Shown in pieces: positions 50,709-61,267 of a stretch of DNA of 64,000 nt (position 1 is its first letter; each line of letters opens with the position of its first letter). The stretch is taken from assembly GCF_028769735.1 (NCBI RefSeq), contig NC_088171.1:96289412-96353411 (forward strand), in the 5' to 3' direction. The notes under the pieces were generated by a model. The model was not told where the DNA came from. It saw nothing but the letters and a program-made list of their open reading frames with translations, and made no database searches. The position numbers and the translations under genes were made by a program. This DNA is from Zonotrichia leucophrys gambelii. Lineage: Eukaryota > Chordata > Aves > Passeriformes > Passerellidae.

Positions 50709-51190
50709 AGAATCATAGGATCCTAGAGTTCAGCTCCTGGCCCTGCACAGGACACCCCAAGAGTCACACCATGTGCCTGAGAGGATTGTCCAAGCATTTC
50801 TTGAACTCTGTTAGGCTGAGTGCTGTGACCACTTCCCTGGGGAGCCTGTTCCAGCATCCAACCACACCCCAGGTGAAAAAATTTGTCCTAATATCCAATC
50901 TAAACTTTCCCTGAGGCAACTTCAGGCCATTCCCTTGGGTCTTGTCACTGGTTACCACAGAGATCAGTGTCTACCCCTCCTCTTCCCCTCAAGAGCAAAT
51001 TGCAGACTGCAGTGAGGCCTCTCCTCAGTCTCCTCCAGGTTGAAGAGACCAACTGTCCTCAGCCCTCCTGGTATGGGTTCCCCTCAAGGTCCTTCACCAT
51101 CTTGGTACCCCTACTTTGGATGCTAAGGCCTTGATGTCCTTCTACTGTGGCACCCAAAACTCGAGATGAGGCTGCAGCCACGTAGAGTGG
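50709..51190 (-). mobile_element. CR1 LINE 3' end, antisense
   Basis: The plus strand starts AGAATCATAGGATCCTAGAG, the reverse complement of the CR1 terminal repeat. It continues with 'gggagcctgttccagcatcc', 'tgtcctaatatccaatctaa' and the 'cctcctcaggttgaagag' type ORF2 end. Most of ORF2 is absent (5' truncation). Frames on the minus strand here are CR1 remnants or chance. Confidence 0.92.
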
Positions 51191-53389
51191 GTCAACTTGA
51201 ACTACAGCAATCATCCACGTGCCTCTTATTAGATTCACATGACCAAATTCATAGCATGAAAAACATGACACTTTCCTATAACTTAAGAAACGTCTGGCCA
51301 CCAAAAAGCTGGAGCATCTCAAGCTGCATACTAAGCAAAATGTAATATCTTAGTCATTTAAGGATCATCACAGAATTCAACTAAGATTAATATCTCATTC
51401 CTGCCTATGAAGAAAAAGAACAAGAACACTTCCCCTTCATTAAATAAATTATTTTCTCAACTAAGTGTCTTATTTTGAGAAAAATGGTTGCTAAATTTAT
51501 CTCAAGGAAAGCTTCATAAATTTTAAAAGAAAAGAAAAAACACTATTTCCCCAACAGTGATCTCACTTGTTTTTTGAAGGGTAAACTGAAATGCCAAAAA
51601 TAGGAGAAAACAAACTAGAGATGAAATTTGGTCTGGATTCTTTTAGCTGTCTTTTTTTTTCCAATTACACTGTTACAGACTCAGGGGAATAGTATCAAAA
51701 GAAAAGTTTCAGACAACTGCCCCTGTAGCTGGGAATCTTATTTCTGTTTAAAAGTCATAACTTATGTTCATTTCTTAATTGCACCCCAATATTTTGCTAA
51801 AGAGCTAAATACATTAGCTACTGAAACAGGACAGAATTAGGTATTAAACTTCAGTTTAAATGCCTTTGTGGTCCCTGATCTTCTGCCATTTTTTAATTTT
51901 CACTCAAGAATTTCTGCAATACTCTTCGGTATAAATTAACCTTACTGCTGAGAGAAAACATGATAGCATCTTTATTCAAGAGGGCAAAGGACTGCATAGA
52001 ACAGAACTTGGACCTGGATGCTACTGCTTAGGTTAGGCAGTATAGCTGAAGGATTATTAAGGTCAGGAGAAGGAATTAGGTCAGTATTTGTTCTACACCT
52101 CTAAATTGTATGATTGATATATGTATATATATGAAGATACCACCTTACCATGCTGTAACCACTGACAGCGGTTTCCAAAATCATTGTTTTCTTCATTTAC
52201 ATGACTAGCTTTCACACAGAATTGCTAAAAATTTAGGCATAACTTTGAATATTTGTTTACTAGTTTGATTCTTCCCAGATGCAGTTGATAGTTGCCCATG
52301 GGGAAGTATACATGCATGGGTTTGGTTAGGAACTTTTCACAAAATCATTTTGTGGGCTTCCTATGATGCTTCTGAACCACCTGTTAGCAAACACTGGATG
52401 AAGCAAATTCTGAATTCATTTGGGTTTTTTTTTTCTCCATTTCTAATGGATACCCTATAATGAACTACAGAAATTTCTCTGGATCCACAATTTAAGGGTT
52501 TATCTGTATTAAAGTTGTACTTGACCTCTCTTCTATTCCTAAAAGTCCACAAAAGCTGTATGTATGCACACTGTAGTACTTTATTCTAAAAGTTCAGTGG
52601 AATATTTCCCAAGCATGATATGAGGAAAGTGAAAATTTTAGAATCTGCTTTGTTTTTCTGTTCTCCTAGTCTTTTTGTCTTAAAAATACTGCCTCCCCAT
52701 GAAAATATTTCCTTAAAATAGAAATGCTAACACCTGACAACCTTTCTCTGTTTCAGTGTTTTGAGTAACACACTTTCAGCATGCCATTATGTCCAGCACA
52801 TCACCCTTATTACGTGAAAAAGGACAACAATAAACTGCCTGTTATTTTGGCAGTAAAAAGGCTTCTGGCAGGCTCAAAAATGCTCTTTACTCAGGAGAAT
52901 ACTACCTGCATGTCCTTGTCTCAAGTGATTTAGTTAACTTACTGAAGCATCCAACTTCTGAACCATTTGAATTTTCTTCATAACTAATGAGACCAGGTCA
53001 CACACTCTAAACAAAATGCTTGTGAACTTGTTCTGAGATAAGGTGAAGCTCAGACTGAATTGGAAAACTTTATAGTCCAATATTCATATAAAATTGCATT
53101 GCTGTTTTGAATATCTTTTTCTTTCCATCTTCACTTTTGATCACTCTCTAAGTTTCAAAAATATTATGCTTTTATCAAAACCATTCTTTATGTTGTCATG
53201 AGCATTTTCAACACATAAAACCACAGTTACACAAAATGACAGACAATTAGTTTTTAATCACCTCCAGTGGAAATGGAAATATATAAAAAAATGCTTGTTT
53301 CTGTTGATCATTATACTGCTAGCAGAGAAAATGTCAAAACAAAAATAATACTTTGTGAAACACAGTTTTCCCATGCACACAAACTGTTA
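51191..53389. other. AT-rich noncoding stretch
   Basis: No gene or repeat family recognised. Confidence 0.5.
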
Positions 53390-53695
53390 GTCAGGATTTT
53401 GAAAGGACATAACAAATTGATATAATTTCAAGTGAGAAATGCAGTACTGGACAGAGTATTCCAGGTGGGCTTTCACAAGGGCAGAGTAGGAAGGGAAAAT
53501 CATCTCCCTTGACCTGCTGGCCACATTTCTTGTGCTTCTGCCTATTATGTGGTTGATTTTCTTGATCTCACTGCCATTGCTAAGGATATTAAAGAGCATC
53601 AGTGCCAAGACAGAGCCCTGAGGGGCATCACTTGTCACCAGCCTCCACCTAGACATAGAGCCATTGACCGCAACTCTCTGGTTCCATCCATTCAT
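53387..53695 (-). pseudogene. CR1 RT remnant with in-frame deletion of the catalytic box
   Basis: One open frame of 102 codons reads a 'VTSDAPQGSVLALMLFNIL' line, matching the conserved RT box before the catalytic aspartates. It then passes within about ten residues to NVASRSREMIFPSYSALVKA and HLEYSVQ, which normally lie far downstream. The FADD box and roughly a hundred residues are therefore gone while the frame stays open. The protein cannot be active. Confidence 0.85.
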
Positions 53696-54295
53696 TCATT
53701 TAGTTCAGTAGCCACTGAATAGTCCACCCTTCAGATCCATGTCTTTTTAATTTGGAAATAAGGGTGCTGCATGTTAAAGGCCTTACTGAAGTTTAGGTAG
53801 ATTGACATGGGTCATCTTTTCTTGTCAACTAGTGTTATGGACTGTGACTCCATAAAGCAGGACACCACGTTGGGCAGGCATGCTTTGCCCTCAAGTAGAG
53901 CTGTGCTGGAAGTCTTGGATCACCTTCTTGTCTTAAATGACCCTTAACATTGCTTTCATGAGCACCTGCTCCATGACCTTCCAGGCACAGAAGTGGGTCC
54001 TCTAGTTTGTAGTTCGCAGGATCTTCCTCTTTGTAAAAGGAGAAATTATATTTATTTTTTCTCAATATCCAGGGATATTGCCTGACCACCATGACCTTTC
54101 AAGTACGATGGACAGTGAAAATAAAAATGGCATGGAGACAAAATCAGCCATTTGCTTTGGGATGCATCTCATTAAGCCCCTAAACCTATGGCCATTCAAC
54201 TTCATGAAGTGGTCCTTAATTTGCTCTTTGCTTACAGTGAGAGGGACATCACTACCCCAACACCCACCTAGGGGTTCAGAGGCTTGAAAGATGAA
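53390..54295 (-). mobile_element. CR1 LINE central part, antisense, internally deleted
   Basis: Read on the minus strand from right to left, it carries the pre-RT linker (about 54050-54290, with the antisense line 'gggatgcatctcattaagcc'), RT segments, and the ORF2 C-terminal region near 53400-53520. The 3' UTR and terminal repeat are missing on the left. Several blocks are deleted compared with the expected CR1 order. Confidence 0.87.
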
Positions 54296-56677
54296 ATTAT
54301 AAATTACATTTGAGCTTTTATTCTGTAGGAAAGTTTACAGAATATGACTAAAGACACAAGTAAATTTAAATGAAATGCAGAAAAACTCTGGAAATGAAGT
54401 TATAAAAGTTGGGAAGTTAATAATTGTATTTACTTTTAATAGTTTATTTAAAGGTTAAGTTCTACTTACTTTGCTCCATTGAGGAATGAAAATCATCACT
54501 GCATGTTCTTTCTTCTTCAAATGTATGCTGCATTGCATTGGCAAAAGTGGGAATCTCATTATCTTCTTATTTCAAGATTAGGTTAGCAATAAGCAATGGA
54601 GTTCAAGAGGGTACCTGGAATATTCTAGAATTGGTGAAATTCACATAAGAATTGGCACAAGGACAGTTGAATATACAAAATGGCTTTTGATAACCTTTTC
54701 TTTGTTTATCAATGCTTTATATTTTTCTACAACAAACTTGTGTCATGTAAACTGGTTTAGTTTTTTTTTAAAGGCAACTGTTTGGGATTTTTATAAATTC
54801 ATACAAGTGTACCCTTATTAAAAAAAAAAAAGAAAATACCATAACTGAGATAAAAAATTTAAAAGCAACTAGTAACATCTAAGTCTATTGAAATTTTTTT
54901 CTTTACTCTGAAAAGAAAAATCTAATGCAGTAAAACCTTTTTTTTTTTGCAACTGTGTTCAACAGGAGACTCACCTTTCTGTGAACTGTGGGGCACATCT
55001 TGAATGTTTATATTTTACATATAAAATCCTGATTCTATTGTGCTCTCTGATTCTATTGTAAGTATTCATAGGTGTGTTTTGAGACACTAATTTCAAATAA
55101 ATTTTTCTTGTTATGTATCAACAGGTCTGTTTTAATTGTTTAGGTAATTTAATGAATTCAAAGCCTTCAAATTTTCTATTCTTGCACACTTCACTCAGAC
55201 CTCATCTATTTGTAGGTAATTATAATTTATCAGTTGTTTTGCTCTTTCTGAATTTGAAAACTAGTTTGGAACATGTTTTTGGGGATGCCAAATTTAACAT
55301 TGAACTAATTTTGAAATATTATCATGCTGCATGATTTTATGAATCAAATAAATAGACAAAGTAAGGCACTTTGTTAAAACTTCTCAGAAAGTTTCTATTT
55401 TAGTGTGGTGAGCTTGTTAATAACTGCAAATATTTCTATGACAGACACAGTCACATTTCATAGAAAAGGAAAAGAGAAGCTAAACTGATAGTATAGAAAT
55501 CATCTACAGGAACTTCTGTTCTCCGGCTGTCCCAATTACATTACTGATATTTCTTGACATTCACAAAATAAGAATTAAGTCTGACTGAATTGCACATTGC
55601 ACATTTTTGTGTGCACATTGCACATTTTTTCACCAAAATTAACTGTACTGAGATCTATTCTGGCATGGGCTGGGGAAGATCCTAGTGGAAGTACAACAGT
55701 GTGTTTACAATATCTCTCCAGTTTCCGCAATTATCTCAGAAATATAACTGAACATAACAGTTAGTAGGTTCTTGAATACCTGCTGATGAAACACAGCTGC
55801 ATTATACTGATTAAATGCTGGATTGAGATAGAAATATTTTAATGAAATATATTACTGTACAAAGTACATTTTGGACTATAAAGAGATTTACAAGGTTCTT
55901 GCTGAGGAGACAGAAGGATGGAAGTACAGGTCACTCTTCTGTCAAGTTCAAGTTATTCTTTAGTCCTCAAGAGTTGCAAAAGTTTCTCTTAATCATTCTT
56001 ATTTCAGATAATTCACTTTTTGACACCACTTTTATTGGTCCACAGGATAATACCTTAGTATTTTACCTGGGAAGTGTGGGGTATAATATATACTAACCTA
56101 TGATGTCTTATTCAAGCGACAGCAGAACAGCAGAGCAAGCAATCTTAATTTTGGACTCCCACATGCCCACTGAATGCCCTGAGTACCATCTTGTTAGGTG
56201 GTTTAATGGGCATTCTGGGGCTGAGGGCTCTCTGACTCTAAGAAGACGTGGAAGTCCATTATTTCACTGTAATAGAGTCTAGAAAAACATGGAAATTTAG
56301 AATATTGTCACAGGAATGCTAAACTCTATTTGTATTGTAGTATATATTTTGTAGATGTTGTCTTTTTCATTATTGTGGTAGGCAAGAAGTGATTCAAGAG
56401 ATGCAAGAAAAGCAAATTCACACACAGGTTTCAGACTAAGTATGAGGGCTCACATCAGCACTTCTAGGAAATGACAAAGTTTTCACTTGTCAATGTGTGC
56501 AGCAACAGTGAAAAATCCATCTGGCAGAAGATAACAGTGAAGTTAGTAGAAAATGAATTTCATAGTTTCTATGAAAATTTTAAACTCTTGCATGATTCCT
56601 TCAGACTTTAAATAATTACCAGGAGGGAATAATTAAAGAAACTGAACAATAGGGCATATTTGCATATATGGTTGTAG
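54296..56677. other. AT-rich noncoding stretch
   Basis: No gene recognised. Short features: an A run at about 54821-54831, a T run near 54939-54949, and a local 17-base repeat at 55591-55629 built on 'TGCACATTGCACATTTTT'. Confidence 0.5.
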
Positions 56678-57831
56678 TGGTCTGACCCTGGCTGGATACC
56701 CACTGCCTAACGAAGCCACTGCCCCACTCCCTTCCTCAGCTGGACAAGGGAGAAAAAATAAATAATTAAAGGCTTGTGGGTTGAGATGAAGACAGGGAGA
56801 GATCTCCCACCTGTTACTGTCATGGGTGAAATGCAGGGAAATCAGTTTAATTTATTGCGAACCAAATCAGAATAGGAGGATGAGAACTAAAGCCAGCTCT
56901 TGAAAATACCTTCTACCCCCTGCTCCCTTCTTCCTGGTTAAATTTTAGCTTAAATTTTCTTTCTGTCATCTCTCCCAATGGCTCAGGGATATGAGGAATG
57001 GGGATTTTGGTTAGTTCATCACTTGTTTCTTCTCCTTCTTCCTCCTCACAGGGAAGATTCCTCACACCCTACCCCTGTTCCAGCAGATTCCTCCCAGAGG
57101 AGACAGTCCTCTATGAATTTCTATAATTTGAAGTTCACATTCTCCTTCACATGGTCTGCAGTTCTTCACAAAGTGCTCTAAAGTGGATCCCTTCTGTAGG
57201 GTACTGTCCTTGAGGAACAGGCTGCTCCAGAATGGGTCCCTGGCATGGTCACAAATCCTGCCAGGAAACCTGCTCCAGTGTCCAGTCTCCCTTCATGAGT
57301 CCACACTCTCACGTGTGTGGAACCTCTCTTCATGGGTCCACACTCCTGCCAGGAGCCTGCTCCAGCATGGAATTCCCACTGCGTCCTTGTCTCCCTGGGA
57401 CAGCCACCTACCCCAGCATGGAGTCCTCCTCCTCCACAGGCTGCATGTAAACATCTCCTCTGTCTTTGGCGTCCTTGGGCTGCAGGAGGACAGTGTGTCT
57501 CACCACAGTCTTCCCCATGGTCTGCAGGGGAGTCTCTGCTCTGGTGCCTTGAGCACCTTCTGCTCTTCCTTCTTCATCAGCCTTGCTGTCTGCAAGGCTG
57601 TATCTCACATATTCTTAATTCTCCCTTCAGCTGCAATTACACAGCAGTGTTTTCCTCTTCTTAAATCTGTTATCTCAGATTTAAGAAGATATCTCAGACC
57701 ACTCTTGCTGATGACCTTGGCCTTGGCCAGCAGTAGGTCCATTTTGGAGCTGCATAAGCTTCTGGCAATTTGTCACTGAAGCCAGCCCTGTAGACCCCAC
57801 TACCAGAACCTTGCCATGCAATCCCAACACA
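56678..57831 (-). mobile_element. Solo LTR, ERVL-like, antisense, 1.15 kb
   Basis: On the minus strand it starts TGTGTTGGGATTGCATGG at 57831 and ends at 56678 with CCAGGGTCAGACCA. The minus strand carries AATAAATTAAAC around 56845-56860, the expected polyadenylation signal region. The middle (57060-57540) is built of degenerate 'CTGCTCCAGnnTGG' units, as in this common avian LTR. GTAG lies on both sides (56674-56677 and 57832-57835; GTAGT can be read at both if the edge shifts one base), supporting a single insertion without internal genes. The 198-codon plus frame at 57183-57779 is an antisense reading of this GC-rich LTR, not a gene. Confidence 0.87.
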
Positions 57832-58048
57832 GTAGTCATCTGGAATAGTAACAACATAATTTTACAATGTTTTAGGTGTTTCTGATATTATTTTTAAATT
57901 TACATCACACTCACATTTTTATCCTATCTGAATATTCTTCCAGAAGTTACTTGTTCAACACCCCTACTGAAAACTGTTTCTAGACATCTTGCCTCTTTGT
58001 ATGTCATCATGTGATTGTTTCATCACACCCACTTTCAGATTATTCCAT
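57832..58048. other. Short spacer between two solo LTRs
   Basis: 217 bases of AT-rich DNA. Nothing recognised. Confidence 0.6.
58043..58048. repeat. Target-site duplication, left copy
   Basis: TTCCAT directly before the LTR at 58049. An identical copy follows it. Confidence 0.9.
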
Positions 58049-58433
58049 TGTCACAGACATCTTTTCATAAAAATCCTTTCTTTAGGATTTTCTCTTCTGG
58101 GAAGCTGAGGCCCCATAAAAAGAATGTAAACAATGGTTACCTGCTGCTGCGGAATGCAACAGGTAGATCTGTGATTGGTCTCGGGTGGATGTTTGGATTT
58201 ATTGACCACTCACAGCAGAGCTGGGTTACAGTCTGCTGAGACACAGCTCCTTTGTTATTCTTTCTTTTCTATTTTCAGCTTAGCTAGCCTTCTGAGAACT
58301 TTTCCTTCTATTTCTTTTTAGTATAGTTATAATGTAGTATATATATCATAAAATAATAAATCAAGCCTTCTGAACATGAGGTCAACATTCTCGTCTCTCT
58401 CTCACCCTGAAGACCCTTGTGACCACTGTGACA
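58049..58433 (+). mobile_element. Solo LTR, ERVK/ERV2 type (TguLTR5-like), second copy
   Basis: 385 bp from TGTCACAGACATC to ACTGTGACA, with tips TGTCACA...TGTGACA as inverted repeats and TTCCAT on both sides. It is colinear over its whole length with the LTR at 14894-15280; by eye about one position in eight differs. AATAAA lies at 58355-58360. The last lines 'ccttctgaacatgaggtcaa' and 'cattctcgtctctct' are shared with the other copy. A 74-codon frame over its left half is read-through. Confidence 0.93.
58355..58360 (+). promoter_or_regulatory. LTR polyadenylation signal AATAAA
   Basis: Same relative position as AATAAA in the copy at 14.9 kb. Confidence 0.7.
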
Positions 58434-58439
58434 TTCCAT
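58434..58439. repeat. Target-site duplication, right copy
   Basis: TTCCAT immediately after the LTR, identical to 58043-58048. Confidence 0.9.
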
Positions 58440-59589
58440 CTCTCTTCAAAACTGTGCCTTGAAAATAAGTCATATTACTTTGACACCTATATCACACATG
58501 TGACCCTACAGTTTCTCCTCTATGGCAAAAGTTTGCATGCAGTAATAAGAGAAAGGCACCAAGACCTCTTCTCTCCTCCTGGGTTTCATTTGTGACATGC
58601 AGTTTACTGATCTCTCATTTACTCTCAAGAACAGTAGAAAATCTGTGGATCTTCTCTGTATTCAAATACAAAGTGCACCATATGGAGATTCTTATAGAAA
58701 ATGGGAAGAAATATTGTAGAAGTGTGTGGTGAGGTCACTTTCATGACTAACAGTGTGGGCATCTTTGTCTTACCCCTATCCACAGCACATAATTTTCTTC
58801 CTGAGTCTCATTTTGCACACCAGGACAGAGCCAACCAGTCATCCTGTTACTATGATCAATGCTTTTTAAGTGATTCTGTTCAATTTATTTAACTAATAAA
58901 CTTTGAATCAATTTAATTAGCTTCCCATTGTTTCAAGGCATTTAAGGCCTGTGTCTGCCTTTAAGCAAATGATTAACTGCATTACATTCAAAGGATGACT
59001 AATCACACTTTAAAAAGGTTTAAATACGTCTTTGAGGATAACCTCAATTTTTACACTGCGATAACAACTGTAAGTGAAGGCTTGAGACATCTAATCATCA
59101 ATCTTCTCTTTGTGTTATCAAAAGAAACAAGATTGTTCTTAGATCCTACCTCTACACTGAGTTCCTGCGCCATGCAGCTGCTTAGAGTCTGGCATTTAAT
59201 TCTTGGTCCCTGACATGCTCCTACCAGTGAAGTTCTATAACCAGACAACCCATGGCTGACTGCAGTTTGTCTTAAAATTCCATTTAAAATACTAGTACCA
59301 CTACAGAGGAAAATTTCAGTTAAATTTACCGAAAAGCTAATACAATTCCACGCCTGCCAATTAAGTACTTGTACCACATCAAACAGCATGCCACATTTCA
59401 TCTTTCAGAGCAAGAAAAAACATGAAATAATTTATCCATGCACATAAAGAACAAAAAGGGAGCTGCACTGATAGTACTATGAGTATTGGAGGGTAAGGAT
59501 ATTGTTTTCTGGCTGTGGTGACAGGCAAATACTGTGATTTTATTTTTGTTACAGCTATCCAAGAATTCTGGTAACAGTACATGTTTCAG
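58440..59589. other. AT-rich noncoding stretch
   Basis: No gene recognised. The 116-codon minus frame (59051-59401) has no motif I can identify. Confidence 0.5.
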
Positions 59590-60345
59590 GTGAGTCAATT
59601 GGTGGAAGCAAGGTCTGGTGAGACAGAAAGAATATGGAGATGCTGCTTGCCACTGTAGGAAGGAAATTCATGTGGCCAAAGTTGAAGCTGACAGAACTGC
59701 GGGGAAAAATCAAGAGTTTTTTCAAGTACAATTATGGCAATAAACAGTGTAAAAATAACATTTAATCCATTATAGGATGAGGATGGTCATCTCAAAAACA
59801 GGGACATTAACAAGTCAGAGGTATTTAACACATTTTTTGCCTCTGTCTTCCACAGCTAGATCCCTAAAGATCTATGGGGTCTGATGGTATTTGTCCAAGG
59901 ACCCTCAAAGTGCTAGATGTTGTCAACACACAATCTCTTTTGGTGATTTTTCAGCAGTCTTGGTGCTTAAGAACAAAAGGTCCCAGCTGAATGGAAGCTG
60001 GACAATGTTAACCTGATTTTCAAGAAGAACAAGAAGGGAAAACCTGGAAACCACAGGCCTGTCACTGAAGTCTCACTTCCGTGCCTGATAAATTTATGGA
60101 GAAGATTATTCTGTGATGCATTGAAAAACATCTGAAAGACAATGGAATCATTGGTCACAGTCAGCACGGTGGGGGGAAAGAAGAAGGAAGGAGTTGCACA
60201 CTGACTCCCTTACACAACAGAAAAGATTGTGACAATTCATTTATTGAAATATCCACAGTCTATTGTGAATGCAATATCCTTAACGACATGTCAGGTATTG
60301 GATATGTTGGGACTCCTGATAACATTATTTATTCCACAGGAAAAA
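59590..60345 (+). mobile_element. CR1 LINE central part, sense
   Basis: The sense strand holds the CR1 linker before RT (59620-59700: 'ggagatgctgcttgccactg' and 'gaaattcatgtggccaaag'). The segment equivalent to 'GPDGI-P-TLK' follows at about 59875-59910, then the start of the RT domain to about 60180. Beyond that similarity is weak to about 60345. The 3' half is absent, which is unusual for CR1, so a later deletion is likely. Confidence 0.85.
59990..60180 (+). pseudogene. CR1 ORF2 RT N-terminal remnant
   Basis: The nucleotide line encodes, with breaks, the order W-L-NVNLIFKKN, a GKPGNHRPVTEVSLP-like segment, then MEKIIL, an IEKHLKDN segment and IGHSQHG. This is the expected order at the start of CR1 reverse transcriptase. 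The catalytic box is not present. Confidence 0.8.
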
Positions 60346-60997
60346 AATAAATAAAATTCAATAAGAAAATACACAATTTTGCACATTTTAGGAGTTCTCA
60401 TGCTCTTCTACCCTTCTACTCCTGGTCACTTTGATTTCAGCAGAAACAGAATTGATACCTTGATTATTGGAGAACTTGGTCTTCCCACTGCCCATTTCTT
60501 CAATATGTGAATAACTAAAATAAGTTTACAACACCTCTGTCCTACCTCTTTCAAACTGAATATTGAGACAGGTGATGTTAGGAGGCATTAGTTTGTGGTC
60601 CATAGACATTAATTTCTTAAATCTCAATTTTCTTTATTTGTAAGTTGGTCATAACTATGTTTTTTCTATGGAGTGAATCTGGCCCACAAAGTCTTCCAGA
60701 GAGAAGTTAATAATCCATTCACTTAACAGAAACTCAGGAAAAGCTGAATGAGGTAAAAAGCCTGCCTGTGTTTATATAGAGCTAAAATATACACATAAGC
60801 ACAAGCACTAATGCACACAGTATAAATAACAGGTATGTTCTGATCTAAAGTGTCAGAATGACAACCTCTTTAAATTCCTTTAAATGCTTCATAGGAGCAG
60901 AACCTGCCCATTTAGATATTCAGTGGCATGAAAAGTGCTAGCTGTTGGACAGATGAATAAGATTCATGTTGACAGCTGCTTATAGCTCTTTTGGCTG

Positions 60998-61007
60998 CTA
61001 TTTATAA
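60998..61007 (+). promoter_or_regulatory. MEF2-like site
   Basis: CTATTTATAA fits the YTAWWWWTAR consensus. It is a single short match in AT-rich DNA, so the chance of coincidence is high. Confidence 0.2.
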
Positions 61008-61245
61008 AGCGGGGAGGTGGGGATACAAATCTGTCTGTGTCAGCCTGGATGTTTTGATTTCACAATTGCAGGTGATAGCAGTAACCTATTGCATGTGGTA
61101 GATGCTCTATAAATTAGGCACAGTGTCATCACCGAGGGGTACATGCTCTGTTATTAGTGCAGACTGGTTGAAGCTGTTCTGAGGAACGTGGTTCACAGCC
61201 ATTAGTGTTTTCTACTGTGGTTTTTGGTTAGATCCTGACAGTTAC

Positions 61246-61267
61246 ACTGGAACTGTCACGTTCCAGT
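61246..61267. repeat. Perfect 8-bp inverted repeat
   Basis: ACTGGAAC, a six-base spacer (TGTCAC), then GTTCCAGT. It could be a dyad protein site or chance. Confidence 0.6.

Noticed and set aside
57183..57779. 198-codon plus-strand frame
   Set aside because: It lies entirely inside the antisense ERVL-like LTR, whose GC-rich repeated units keep frames open.
35576..57831. The two ERVL-like LTRs as a pair from one provirus
   Set aside because: The left copy is truncated and internally deleted, the interval holds unrelated elements and no pol, and the right copy has its own flanking GTAG.
14894..58433. The two similar LTRs at 14.9 and 58.05 kb as ends of one giant provirus
   Set aside because: Each has its own perfect and different 6-bp target duplication, no viral genes lie between them, and 43 kb is far too long.
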